In this document: positions 41,396-50,457 of the stretch, in pieces
How positions within the stretch are numbered: position 1 is the stretch's first letter
Layout of the letters: every line of letters starts with the position of its first letter
Assembly (NCBI GenBank): GCA_900318685.1
Contig: ONLL01000014.1
Span: forward strand, 42,728-106,727
DNA from: an uncultured Prevotellaceae bacterium
GTDB taxonomy: Bacteria > Bacteroidota > Bacteroidia > Bacteroidales > Bacteroidaceae
Direction of reading: 5' to 3'
Length of the DNA stretch: 64,000 nt
Translations under genes and position numbers: made by a program
The notes under the pieces: generated by a model
The model's input: only the letters and a program-made list of their open reading frames with translations
Told to the model about the DNA's origin: nothing
The model's database searches: none

Positions 41396-42976
41396 CTACT
41401 CGCACAGGGCTGCGACGTACTTGTCGAAATCGGTGCCGCTGCCGTCTCTTCCCGTCAGCTTGTGGTAGAGGCGGCGGCGCAGGTTGCTGACGTTACTCTT
41501 GGTACAGACCATGAGGACGGACATCTGGAGGGGGCTGCAACGGATGACGATGAGGCCGACGACGTGGCGCTCCTGCTCGGTCATTGTCTGGTCGGGCTGG
41601 TGCCCGGCATACTGCTGCGGATGCTGGCGGTCGATCTCGTTGCGGAGGGCTTGCCACTCCTCGGCCGTGGGGTGGGCATCCTGGGCAGACAGGTCGTGGA
41701 AGCGGCGGGCGATGTCGGTGTCGAGTATTCCACGCTTCATCTGACTGCGCAGCGAGTGGAGCATGTCGGCATACGCTCGGTTCTGCTCCAGCGTCTCGCG
41801 GTGTTCGCGCCGCAGCTTATAGAGGTGGTAACCTGCAAAAGAAATGACCGCCAAGAGCAGCAACAGTCCACAAATGAACAGGGTGCGCTCATGTTCCAGC
41901 TCCAGCTCGTGATTGATGAGCACGTTGCGCTGCCGGTACTCGTCCTCGTTCTCCAGGAAGCGGTCTTTCTTCACGGCAAAGTAATAGGTAACGGCCTGGT
42001 TGGTATAGTAGCTACGCTGGCGGTAGTCAGGGTCGCGGTCGGGAAATCTGTCGTAAAGGTCGAAAAGTCTGCGGTAGCCATAGAAACGGACGTAGTTCCA
42101 CGGGTGGTCGAGCTTCATGTAGTAATAGTGGGCAGAGTCGAAGTCGCCCAATCGCAGGTGGTAGTCGCCGCGCAGCTTCCAGTATTCGATGGCGGCATAC
42201 GACCCCACATGCTCCAGATCCTCGCGGGTGTACCGCTCGTATCGCTGCATCCACATCGTCATCGAGTCGGCTAAGTTGGCATCGTTGATATCGAAGAACG
42301 GTCCCACGTCTTTGCGGCCATTGAAGAAAGCCTCGGTGCCACCAGCATGGCTGATGAGTGCTTCAAGATTCTTGCGGTCGCAGCTCAGGAGGTAGGACAT
42401 GTAGGGAGCGAAGGCATCGACGGCCCAGTCTTTCCGTCCCCGCTGCCACAGCTCGCTGAAAGCACGGTAGGCGGTAGGTAGGAATTGAACTTCGTCATTC
42501 ACTGTCAGTGCCACATTCGCCTCCTGTCCCATGCACCTATAGTATAATAATGTGTCGCCTGCCTGCTGTGCTAGCTCCATGCCTCGTCGGGCCGTTTGCC
42601 TCGCTATCCAGTCGTTAAAGGAGAACTGCTGGTTGATGCTCCACTCATAGCAGATCTCGGCCAGGGCACGCGGGTCGAAGTCGGCACTCAGCGAGTCCAC
42701 GCAGTCGGCAGCCATCTCGTAGGCGAAGCCCTCGTATATCAGTGCCCCGTGGCGGCGGTACATCTTCGCCATCATGCGCCAAGCCTGCTGCAGCTCGCGG
42801 GGCGTCCCATGCCGCTCCATGTAGTAGAGCACGGCACGGGCATCAGAATCGTTGGGCATCACGTCGTAATGGTCCGTGGCCTCCATCAACTGATCCAGCA
42901 TCTGCACCTGCCGCTCGTGCTGCGACAGGCAGGAGGTCAGCATCGCCATCAATAGAACAACAGCTATATGTCTCAT
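41396..42976 (-). CDS. TPR-TM-HTH envelope regulator (intact paralogue)
   Basis: The 526-aa protein has a signal peptide with lipobox LTSC, a periplasmic part of about 330 residues with TPR-like helices (PRELQQAWRMMAKMYRRHGA), a membrane helix at about 366-386, a cytoplasmic coiled coil and a LuxR-like HTH at about 465-515 (CSPLQMSVLMVCTKSNVSNL then RRRLYHKLTGRDG). Such one-component sensors should detect something in the periplasm and bind DNA directly from the membrane. It is the paralogue of the broken 36894 gene. Its promoter (42985) sits next to palindrome 43014, pointing to autoregulation. It converges with the barrel gene, 9 nt apart. Confidence 0.8.
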   Translation of the reverse strand: MRHIAVVLLMAMLTSCLSQHERQVQMLDQLMEATDHYDVMPNDSDARAVLYYMERHGTPRELQQAWRMMAKMYRRHGALIYEGFAYEMAADCVDSLSADFDPRALAEICYEWSINQQFSFNDWIARQTARRGMELAQQAGDTLLYYRCMGQEANVALTVNDEVQFLPTAYRAFSELWQRGRKDWAVDAFAPYMSYLLSCDRKNLEALISHAGGTEAFFNGRKDVGPFFDINDANLADSMTMWMQRYERYTREDLEHVGSYAAIEYWKLRGDYHLRLGDFDSAHYYYMKLDHPWNYVRFYGYRRLFDLYDRFPDRDPDYRQRSYYTNQAVTYYFAVKKDRFLENEDEYRQRNVLINHELELEHERTLFICGLLLLLAVISFAGYHLYKLRREHRETLEQNRAYADMLHSLRSQMKRGILDTDIARRFHDLSAQDAHPTAEEWQALRNEIDRQHPQQYAGHQPDQTMTEQERHVVGLIVIRCSPLQMSVLMVCTKSNVSNLRRRLYHKLTGRDGSGTDFDKYVAALCE

Positions 42977-42984
42977 AACGGCTG

Positions 42985-42992
42985 CAAAGGTA
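42985..42992 (-). promoter_or_regulatory. -7 promoter element of the intact regulator
   Basis: TACCTTTG on the minus strand, 8 nt before the start codon at 42976. The 19-bp palindrome at 43014-43032 covers the place of the -33 element. Confidence 0.65.
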
Positions 42993-43013
42993 CGAAAAAT
43001 CCCCCAAAACAAC

Positions 43014-43032
43014 TTGTAAACTCAGTTTACAA
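43014..43032. promoter_or_regulatory. operator 3: 19-bp palindrome TTGTAAACTCAGTTTACAA
   Basis: A perfect palindrome (except the centre) made of two TTGTAAAC half-sites with a 3-bp centre. The same half-site occurs in operator 2 at 50343. It lies between the intact regulator (minus) and the ECF sigma gene (plus), overlapping the regulator's promoter region. Confidence 0.75.
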
Positions 43033-43127
43033 ATCTTTTTTATACCAAATAAAAGCCTTTTTGCGTTATGTAGGTTAGGAAAACGAAGCATTCGTTTGTC
43101 TCTAAGATAAAACGCAAGCAACGTAAG

Positions 43128-43607
43128 ATGAATCAGAGTACACTGGAGAAGCTGTTCCGACAACACCATGGCCGACTGCTGGCCGAGGCTCGTGCCATGC
43201 TCTACGACGACGCCGAAGCGGAGGACGTGGTGAGTGAAGTCTTTGCCGAGCTGCTGCGACGCCTGCCCGAGGTAGAGACTGGTCGCGAACTGGCTTACCT
43301 CTGTGAGAGCGTGCGCAACCGCTGTCGGAACGTACTTTCCCGCAAGACGCTGACGGAGCGGGTGACGCATCTCTATGCCCTCGACCAACCTACGGCGACA
43401 GAAGATGAGGAGAAGGAGCGGCTCGACCGTCTGCAGGCTTTCATCCGGACAGGACTGACCGAGGCTCAGCGTCGCGTGTTCCAGCTGCGCTTCGGCGAGG
43501 AACTGAAGTATCGCGAGATTGCTGCTGAGCTGGGCATCAGCGAGGTGGCGGTGTACAAGCATCTTGTTGCTGCGATAACACGAATCAAAAACCATTTCAA
43601 CCCTTAA
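43128..43607 (+). CDS. ECF RNA polymerase sigma factor
   Basis: The 159-aa protein has a region 2 (FRQHHGRLLAEARAMLYDDAEAEDVVSEVFAELL) and a region 4 HTH (LTEAQRRVFQLRFGEELKYREIAAELGISEVAVYKHLVAA). The length is at the short end of the ECF family. It precedes the FecR-like gene by 4 nt. Such FecI-type factors transcribe genes for a TonB-receptor partner, here most likely the barrel genes downstream. No own promoter was recognised; the palindrome at 43014 is 95 bp upstream. Confidence 0.9.
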   Translation: MNQSTLEKLFRQHHGRLLAEARAMLYDDAEAEDVVSEVFAELLRRLPEVETGRELAYLCESVRNRCRNVLSRKTLTERVTHLYALDQPTATEDEEKERLDRLQAFIRTGLTEAQRRVFQLRFGEELKYREIAAELGISEVAVYKHLVAAITRIKNHFNP

Positions 43608-43611
43608 CGAC

Positions 43612-44196
43612 ATGGAGACGAACGACAAACTAATGACGCTGCTGCGGCTGATGGACGAGCCGGAAGCAATGACCGAGGCACAGTTGCAGGAACTGCTCTC
43701 GGACGAAGAAGTGCGAAAGGCCTACGATGTGATGGCCGACTGCAAGAAGCTTTACCAAAAACCTCAGCAAGAACCCTTGAGCGTGAAGTGGCTACAGCTG
43801 GGGCAGAGATTACGAATTGTCGCTGTCTTTCTCGGTGCAGTCATGCTTTGTGGATTGGCTTGGGCTATCATTCCACATATTATATCTCCCCATACGGATT
43901 CGCCCCAATCAGCACAGGTAACCACTCCCCTCCTTCAGAAGAGCGGGGATGGCTCCTCCGTCCGTTTCGACGACGTGCGCCTCGACAGCATCCTCACCGT
44001 CGTCTCGGCCCACTATGGCAAGGCAGTCAGCTTCCGCAACGAGGAGGCCAAAGGCATGAAGTTCATCATGACATGGGATCCTGACAGGCCGCTCTCCGAC
44101 TTCATCGACGGTCTGAACCTGTTCGACGGACTCAGCCTGACCTTGCAGCGCGATACCATCTTTGTAGAGACCACCGAAGATAAAGAGAGTATATGA
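43612..44196 (+). CDS. minimal FecR-like anti-sigma protein (DUF4974 C-terminal domain)
   Basis: The 194-aa protein has a short cytoplasmic N-terminal region (AMTEAQLQELLSDEEVRKAYDVM), one membrane helix (about 68-90, IVAVFLGAVMLCGLAWAIIP) and a C-terminal domain (VRFDDVRLDSILTVVSAHYG, FIDGLNLFDGLSLTLQRDTI) that matches DUF4974, the end of FecR proteins that contacts STN domains. The usual central FecR beta domain of about 100 residues is missing. A degenerate palindrome insert (43925-43953) lies in the linker. It overlaps the next open frame by ATGA. Confidence 0.8.
   Translation: METNDKLMTLLRLMDEPEAMTEAQLQELLSDEEVRKAYDVMADCKKLYQKPQQEPLSVKWLQLGQRLRIVAVFLGAVMLCGLAWAIIPHIISPHTDSPQSAQVTTPLLQKSGDGSSVRFDDVRLDSILTVVSAHYGKAVSFRNEEAKGMKFIMTWDPDRPLSDFIDGLNLFDGLSLTLQRDTIFVETTEDKESI
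43925..43953. repeat. degenerate copy of a CCCCTCC/GGGG palindrome in the FecR-like gene
   Basis: CTCCCCTCCTTCAGAAGAGC followed by GGGGATGGC resembles the CCCCTCC-TTC-GGAGGGG element of 52164, with the right arm changed. It is read as TPLLQKSGDGSS in the linker after the membrane helix. Confidence 0.4.
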
Positions 44197-44375
44197 AACG
44201 GCAACTCTTATTCCTTCTTTTATATCTGTCGTTTAGCGGCGCACGGGCACAGGTCAGCAACACGCAGTACACCGTCAACGCCCAGGGCCGCACCGAAACA
44301 TGGTACCGCTCCCTGCCGCACTACGTCATGCTGCATCTGGTGTATCACTGGAACAAGAATCCGAAGAAGAAATGA
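44193..44375 (+). pseudogene. barrel-gene remnant: signal peptide joined to the last 38 barrel residues
   Basis: A 60-aa open frame encodes a signal peptide (MKRQLLFLLLYLSFSGARAQ) directly followed by the end of the island's barrel proteins (NTQYTVNAQGRTETWYRSLP and HYVMLHLVYHWNKNPKKK), identical to the end of the gene at 47024. The whole plug and most of the barrel are gone, in frame. It starts in an ATGA overlap with the FecR-like gene, in the place a full receptor would have. A short peptide might be made and secreted, but deletion by recombination of paralogues is the simplest reading. Confidence 0.8.
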
Positions 44376-44382
44376 CAGGAAC

Positions 44383-47024
44383 ATGAAGAGGAGAATCATC
44401 ACCATCATCATCGCCCTTGCTGCCTCGTTGACAGTGCAGGCGCAAGGTCTCGTATTTGGCACCGTGCAGGACGCATTCCTGAAGACTCCGCTGCCAGAGG
44501 CAAAAGTATCGCTGCTGCTGGCAGCTGACAGCACCGTGATCATCGACTCCATCCCTGTCACCAAGAAATTCAGGGACGACGGCACGGTGAGGGAGGCGCA
44601 GTTCATGCTACAGCCCGAGAAGAAAACGTGTAAGTATCTGCTGCGGGGTACGCTCGACGGCTACGAGGACGGCTATCTGCCCCTGACGATAGAAGCCAGC
44701 GAGGGCCGCGCCCTGATGCTCGACGATGCGCTGGAACTGCGCAAGATTCGACAAGTGAACTTGCAAGAGGTGACGGTGACGGCCACGAAGGTGAAGATGT
44801 ACTATCGGGGCGACGCCAGATTTTTGTTAACGGCAGGAAGATTGACGAGTTGCAACTCGGCTCGCGCTCTTTCATGCGCGGCAACTCGAAGGTGCTGATG
44901 GAGAACCTGCCTTACTACACGGTGAAGGACATCAAGGTGTATGACCAGGACCTGAAGCAGGAGCACCAGGTGGGCTACATCGCCAACGTGGAGGCTGCGG
45001 GTGGCACGATGGAACGCTGGCTGGGACGCGCCTTCCTGCTGGGCTTCACCGAGCGCACCCGCTACACGCTGCTTGGAAACTCGAACAACGTGAACGAGAG
45101 CCGCCACATTGGGCGCTCCGACCACTGGACGCCCGACGCCGTGCCACAGTCGCTGTTGACTACGCACAGCGCAGCCGGTGAGATTGACTACCAGTCGGCA
45201 GACAAGAATGTGCAGGAGAACCTGACCGCCGACTTCACCTCCACCCGCGACGAGGGCGAGATGCTGAGACGTAAGGAGCTGTTCCTGGCGGGCAATCCGC
45301 AGCAGACCACTCACCAGAACTCGCTATCGAAAGCCCAAAGGCTGAAGGTAGGCAACACATTCAAGTACGTCAAGCCCAAAGGCTTTATGTTCAACTCCGA
45401 TGTCGCTTTCAACTACAGGTCGTACAGCGGAAACTCCTCGACGCTGATGGAGCAGTTTGTGGACAGCCTCACGACACGGCAGCGCACGGAAGGTTTCAAC
45501 GACGGCAAGGCATGGAGCACATATGTCTTTGCCCGCATACGACCGATGCTGAAGGACATAGGTAAAGTGAAACAATATTCCCGCTTTGATGTCTCGTTTG
45601 ACTATTCCTCAGATGAGAACGAGCGGGCGCAGCGATACCGTGTGGAGAATTTCGTCAACCCGTCAACCACCAACCAATATAACGCCACCGACTATTCCCT
45701 ACGCAAGATAGCCGTGCATACACCCTTCTCGTATAGTCTCTCATACAAGTTGAACTATATGTTCTTGGAAGTGAAGCCGTCGTATAGTCGCGAAAATACA
45801 CGCGACTGGCTCTATCATCCCGACACGCTGCTGCTAGCTTCGCAGATAGACATGCTCAGGGCCACGACCGACCCCGGCAACTCCTACGACAGCGAATTGA
45901 AGACCTACAAGGCGGGCATCAACCTGCATCTTGCCCGTTATCAACATGTCGCGGCGAAGAATATGCCGCTTGAGGGCGATGTGAATTTCCTAGACTTGTT
46001 TCTGAACTTCACCCCTATGCACGAGCGTCTTTCCTATCAGCGCGGGCCGCTCGACACATTGGTCACACGTAATACTTTCCGCTTCGAGCCAGAACTCCGC
46101 ATTAATCTATTCGCCAAGAAAACCCGCAACCCCGCGCTCATCCGTCTCTATCACCTTGAAAGCAACGCGCCATTAGTCAGCCTCCTCAGCATTCGCGACG
46201 ATGCCAATCCCCTTGTCGTTCGCCTCGGCAACCCTGACCTAAAGGCATACACATCACAATCTACGCTTGAAGCGGAGTATAAGGACATCCGCAGCGCACG
46301 GCACAACTTCTATGTATCTGGTTATTATGCCTACCTTCATAACAAAGTGTCGGAGGCGGTCAGCTTCAATCCCGCCACAAGTGTTTACACCTATCGCCCC
46401 GAGAGCGTGCATGGCAGCTATGACATCAGAGTGAAAGGCGGCATCTTCTATACGCTTGACAAAAACAAGTACTGGACAGTAGAGGCTAACCTTGATGCAC
46501 TCTTCACCCACTGGCTTGACCACATGATGCTGGCCGGAGAGACCGAGAGCCATGTGAACGCGGTCAACAGTCTGACGCAGCACCATAAGGCCTACATACA
46601 ATATAATAAAGGTACGCTGAACATCCGCGCTACGGGCGACATCCGCTGGCGGCACTCGGAGGGCAAGATGTACGATTTCGAGACGCTGAACGCCACCGAC
46701 TTCCAGTACGGCCTCTCTGCACGCTACACTATTCCACGCCTGAACACCACGCTCTCTGCCGACGGCAATATGTACTCCCGTCGTGGCTACGGCAGCAGCG
46801 AACTGAACACCGACGACTTCGTGCTGAATGCCTCCATCAGCCAGCCGTTCTTCAAGGGCAAGCTCATCGCCCGCATCGAAGCCTTCGACCTGCTCCACCA
46901 ACTCAGCAACACGCAGTACACCGTCAACGCCCAGGGCCGCACCGAGACATGGTACCGCTCACTGCCGCACTACGTCATGCTGCATTTAGTGTATCACTGG
47001 AACAAAAATCCGAAGAAGAAATGA
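44383..47024 (+). pseudogene. barrel gene with frameshifting deletion in the plug region
   Basis: The 5' part (44383-44820) encodes a signal peptide, a carboxypeptidase-regulatory-like domain and VTVTATKVKMYYRGD. Compared with the paralogue at 55355, about 33 codons after YYRGD are lost, and the frame changes near 44820-44826; IFVNGRKIDELQLGSRSFMRGN continues in the other frame up to 47024. A second, in-frame loss of about 23 codons follows KVYDQ. The barrel itself is complete and ends NKNPKKK. Both breaks fit deletion between short repeats. The product is probably not functional. The gene starts 7 nt after the 44193 remnant. Confidence 0.85.
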
Positions 47025-47035
47025 TAGATTGGAAC

Positions 47036-50000
47036 ATGAAGAGACAAATCATCATTATAGCCTTGTTCTGGATAGCGCAGATTGTCGTAGCACAGAATGT
47101 CATCCCACTTATCTCTGCCTTGAAGACCATAGAACAGAGCCAGTCGGAATATACTATCAATATCGAGAGCAACGGTCTGGACAGTCTGTACACCGCAGAA
47201 ATGATTGATGGCCTCAATGCCGTGAATGCCGTTCGCAAGGTGTGCAAGGGTTTGCCCGTGAAAGTGAAGGTGCATGGTAAGCGCATCTATGTGCAGTACG
47301 AAAGAGGAAAGGCCGTGCGCAAGCTGACACTAAAAGGCGAGGTGCAGGACATCCGCGCCCACAAGCCCCTTATCGGGGCAAACGTGGTGTTGCTCAGTGC
47401 TGACAGTACCGTCATCGCACAGAAAGAAGCCCGCCAGCATTGGTATGCTGAAGAATATGACTGGGAGACCAGCGAGTTCTCTTTCGAGGTGCCGGCAATG
47501 CCCGCCAAGTATATCTTCCGCATCAGCCATGTCGGTTTCAAGACAACATACGTGGACTACCAACTGGAGCGCATCGGCAGGCGCGAGCACGAGCGGGGAC
47601 TGCCACCGTTCTACTTAGCACCGCAGTCCACCATGCTACAGGAAGTGGTGGTTACGGCCTCGAAGGTGAAATTCTACTACCGTGGCGACACCTTAATATA
47701 TAATGCCGATGCCTTCATCCTGGCCGAGGGGTCGATGCTCGACGCCCTCATCGGTCAGCTGCCGGGCGTGGAACTGAAGCGCGACGGGCGCATTTACCAC
47801 AACGGCAAGTTCGTAGATGACTTGCTGCTCAACGGCAAGCAGTTCTTCAGCCGCGACCGCAAGCTGATGCTCGAGAACCTGCCCGCCTACACCGTGAAGG
47901 ACATCGCCATCTACAACAAGCAGACCGACGAGAACGAATGGCTGGGCATCAAGGACGAACACTCGCAGCGCTATGTCATCGACGTGCGGCTGAAGAAGGA
48001 ATACATGATAGGATGGATAGCCAACGCGGAGGCAGGAGCAGGCACCGACAATCGCTACCTAGCCCGCCTCTTCGCCATGCGCCACACCGACTTCTCACGG
48101 CTGGGCATCTCGGCCAATGCCAACAACCTGGACGATGACAGCCGCCCCGGAGACAACGACAACTGGCAGCGCGGCTCGTCCAACAACCTGCGGCGCACGG
48201 AGAGGGCCGACATCTACTTCACTGTCAGCGACCGCAACAAGCGGTGGGAGTTTCATGCCGATGCCGCCGTCAACCGCCAGCACACGGAGGGCGAGACGCA
48301 CACCGTGCGACAGAACTACCTGCCGACGGGCGACACCTACGACCATAGCTTCAGCAGCCTACGCAACGAGGACCTGCGGCTCACTACCTATCAGGACTTC
48401 TACCGCAACCACAAGAACGTGCGCTGGCACATCAGCCCCAACCTGAAGTATCACCGCTTCAACCATAGCTCCGACCTGGTATCGGCCACCTTCAACGCAC
48501 CCGTTGCCGACGTCAGCCGCCAGCTGCTCGACCAGCTCTACAGCCCCACGTCCTCACGCCTCAATCTGCGCGATACGTTGGTTAACCGCATCCTGCGGCA
48601 GGGCCTCGGCAACGGCCATTCGTTGGAAGGCACGTTCGGCGGTGGCGCCACCATCAAGATTCCGCATTCGAACGAGAACCTGCGCCTCGGAGCCTACATC
48701 ACCTACAACGACCGCAACGAGCACCTCTTCAACCGCCAAACCGTCGACTATGCTGCAACATCGTTGCAGCCCCCCACCTACAACCACCAGTACACCGACA
48801 ACCACCCCGACCGCAGCATGAACTCAAGCCTCACCGTGGGCTACAACATCCCCTTAGGCAAAGGCTGGCGCTCGCTCTCCACCACCTACGAGTTTGCCCA
48901 CGACTGGCGCCACCGCCGCTCGTCGCTCTATCTGCTCGATGTCCCTGAGGCCCCCCCTTCGTCCCCCGAGGGGGACACAAATGTCCAAGGTAATGAAGCC
49001 CCCTTGGGGGCCGTATGGGGGGCCACTCTTCCTTCCGTCAGCGAATACCAGCAGGTGATGGACAGCCACAACAGCTTCGACAGCCGCTCCACCGAAGACC
49101 GCCATAAGCTGGACATCAACCTCGGCTATAAGTTCGACAAGAAGAGCTACGGACAGATATGGACGCTACTCGATGGCAACATCGACCTGCGCAGCCAACA
49201 TCTCGACTACCAGCGCGGCCGCATCGACACCACCCTCCACCGCACGGCCTTCACCGTCGACATGGGCTGCTGGAGCTACTTAGACCTCAAAGGCGGTCAT
49301 CAGATCAACCTGACACTGGGTGTCGAGGAGAAACTGCCTGAGCTGGAGCAGCGCATTGACTTGCGCGACGATACCGACCCGATGAACATCCGTTTGGGCA
49401 ACACCCGCCTGCACAAGTCTGTCACCTCACACATCAGCACCTATTTTGCCTACAGAGGCAAACGGAGCTTTCATCGATGGGAGTGGAGCTACGAACCCAC
49501 CTACAATGCCGTCGCCATGGGCTATGTCTACGACCCACTGACCGGCGTGCGCACCTATCGTCCCGAGAATGTCGACGGCAACTGGACTACCGATGGCGGC
49601 TACACCTTCAACTGCGACCTCGACACGGCCAGGAAGCTGAACCTCGTGATTCCCTTCAAGTTTACCTTCAGCCAAAACGTTGATTTAGTAGGGGTGGCCC
49701 CCCTTTCATCCCCCGAGGGGGATACTAATGTCCTAAAGAGTAATGAAGCCCCCTCGGGGGCAGTAGGGGTGGCTACTTCCACCGTCCGCCGCCTCGCCCT
49801 CTCCCTGTCGCCCACCTTCAAAGCCGACATCGGCCGCCATCACCTCGAACTCACCTGTCAGCCCACATGGGAACGCCTCACCGGCACACGTCCCGACTTC
49901 CAGGCATTCCGTGCCTTCACCTGTCGCACCTCCCTCTCAGCCATACTGAAGCTGCCGTGGAAGCTCGACCTCTCAACCGACCTCGGCCTTTATACCCGCA

Positions 50001-50251
50001 CCGGCTATGCCGACGAAAACCTGAACACCAGCGACCTCGTCTGGAACGCCCGCCTCACGCGTCCCTTCCTGAAAGGCCGGTTGCTCATGATTTTCGACGG
50101 CTTCGACATACTCGGACAGCTCAGCAACGTCACCCGCACCCTCAATGCCCAGGGACGTACTGAGACCTATACCAACGTCATGCCACGCTATGCATTGCTC
50201 CATATTGTCTATCGTCTGAACAAGCAGCCAAAGAATAAAGTTAGTAAATAG
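47036..50251 (+). CDS. STN-bearing TonB-receptor-like outer-membrane barrel (FecA-type transducer)
   Basis: The 1071-aa protein starts with a signal peptide (MKRQIIIIALFWIAQIVVAQ) and an STN domain (about 25-95, LKTIEQSQSEYTINIESNGL, VRKVCKGLPVKVKVHGKRIY), then a CarboxypepD-like sandwich, a plug (LIYNADAFILAEGSMLDALI, LLLNGKQFFSRDRKLMLENL) and the barrel (LNAQGRTETYTNVMPRYALL). An STN domain contacts FecR proteins, so this is the probable partner of the minimal FecR at 43612. Two palindromic elements (48949 and 49689) are inserted in frame, giving the odd runs PSSPEGDTN and APSGAVGVAT. The start at 47036 equals the paralogue start; 47021 is also possible. Confidence 0.85.
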   Translation: MKRQIIIIALFWIAQIVVAQNVIPLISALKTIEQSQSEYTINIESNGLDSLYTAEMIDGLNAVNAVRKVCKGLPVKVKVHGKRIYVQYERGKAVRKLTLKGEVQDIRAHKPLIGANVVLLSADSTVIAQKEARQHWYAEEYDWETSEFSFEVPAMPAKYIFRISHVGFKTTYVDYQLERIGRREHERGLPPFYLAPQSTMLQEVVVTASKVKFYYRGDTLIYNADAFILAEGSMLDALIGQLPGVELKRDGRIYHNGKFVDDLLLNGKQFFSRDRKLMLENLPAYTVKDIAIYNKQTDENEWLGIKDEHSQRYVIDVRLKKEYMIGWIANAEAGAGTDNRYLARLFAMRHTDFSRLGISANANNLDDDSRPGDNDNWQRGSSNNLRRTERADIYFTVSDRNKRWEFHADAAVNRQHTEGETHTVRQNYLPTGDTYDHSFSSLRNEDLRLTTYQDFYRNHKNVRWHISPNLKYHRFNHSSDLVSATFNAPVADVSRQLLDQLYSPTSSRLNLRDTLVNRILRQGLGNGHSLEGTFGGGATIKIPHSNENLRLGAYITYNDRNEHLFNRQTVDYAATSLQPPTYNHQYTDNHPDRSMNSSLTVGYNIPLGKGWRSLSTTYEFAHDWRHRRSSLYLLDVPEAPPSSPEGDTNVQGNEAPLGAVWGATLPSVSEYQQVMDSHNSFDSRSTEDRHKLDINLGYKFDKKSYGQIWTLLDGNIDLRSQHLDYQRGRIDTTLHRTAFTVDMGCWSYLDLKGGHQINLTLGVEEKLPELEQRIDLRDDTDPMNIRLGNTRLHKSVTSHISTYFAYRGKRSFHRWEWSYEPTYNAVAMGYVYDPLTGVRTYRPENVDGNWTTDGGYTFNCDLDTARKLNLVIPFKFTFSQNVDLVGVAPLSSPEGDTNVLKSNEAPSGAVGVATSTVRRLALSLSPTFKADIGRHHLELTCQPTWERLTGTRPDFQAFRAFTCRTSLSAILKLPWKLDLSTDLGLYTRTGYADENLNTSDLVWNARLTRPFLKGRLLMIFDGFDILGQLSNVTRTLNAQGRTETYTNVMPRYALLHIVYRLNKQPKNKVSK
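48949..49024 (+). repeat. palindromic element copy 1, inside a barrel gene
   Basis: 76 bp bounded by GGCCCCCC (48949) and GGGGGGCC (49017), with internal hairpins TCCCCCGAGGGGGA, GGACA/TGTCC and GCCCCCTTGGGGGC. It is read as APPSSPEGDTNVQGNEAPLG in the host frame. Related to copies at 49689, 56124 and 60391. Confidence 0.85.
49689..49776 (+). repeat. palindromic element copy 2, same gene
   Basis: The unit contains TCCCCCGAGGGGGAT and GCCCCCTCGGGGGC, and GTAGGGGTGGC occurs as a direct repeat at both ends (49689 and 49763), like a target duplication. It is read as VAPLSSPEGDTNVLKSNEAP then SGAVGVA, the same frame and direction as copy 1. Confidence 0.85.
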
Positions 50252-50342
50252 TAAAGTTAGTATTTAGACCCGGGTAAGGCTGGAGGCCGCAGTGATGCGC
50301 CCTCCAGCTATTTCAATAGGCACCAACTATCCTTCAGGCAGC

Positions 50343-50388
50343 GTGTAAACAGAGTTTACAAAGCACTTGTAAACCGTTTGTAAACTGA
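50343..50388 (+). promoter_or_regulatory. operator 2: palindrome plus two tandem 11-bp half-sites
   Basis: GTGTAAACAGA (50343-50353), inverted AGAGTTTACAA (50351-50361), 5-bp spacer AGCAC, TTGTAAACCGT (50367-50377) and TTGTAAACTGA (50378-50388). Positions correspond one to one to operator 1 (offset 11,900 bp). The last half-site ends 29 bp before the -7 element of the first GLPGLI gene. Confidence 0.8.
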
Positions 50389-50417
50389 AATGTGCTGTGA
50401 CTATCGCCCTTTTCCCC

Positions 50418-50425
50418 TACCTTTG
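50418..50425 (+). promoter_or_regulatory. -7 promoter element of GLPGLI gene 1
   Basis: TACCTTTG, 32 nt before the start codon; no -33 TTTG at the normal spacing, as at the 38517 promoter. Confidence 0.65.
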
Positions 50426-50457
50426 CAGCGTATTAACCCCATAAAACAATTACAATC

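Noticed and set aside
44820-44850. Programmed frameshift in the barrel gene at 44383
   Set aside because: There is no slippery sequence, and about 33 codons of the plug are missing, so deletion is the simpler explanation.
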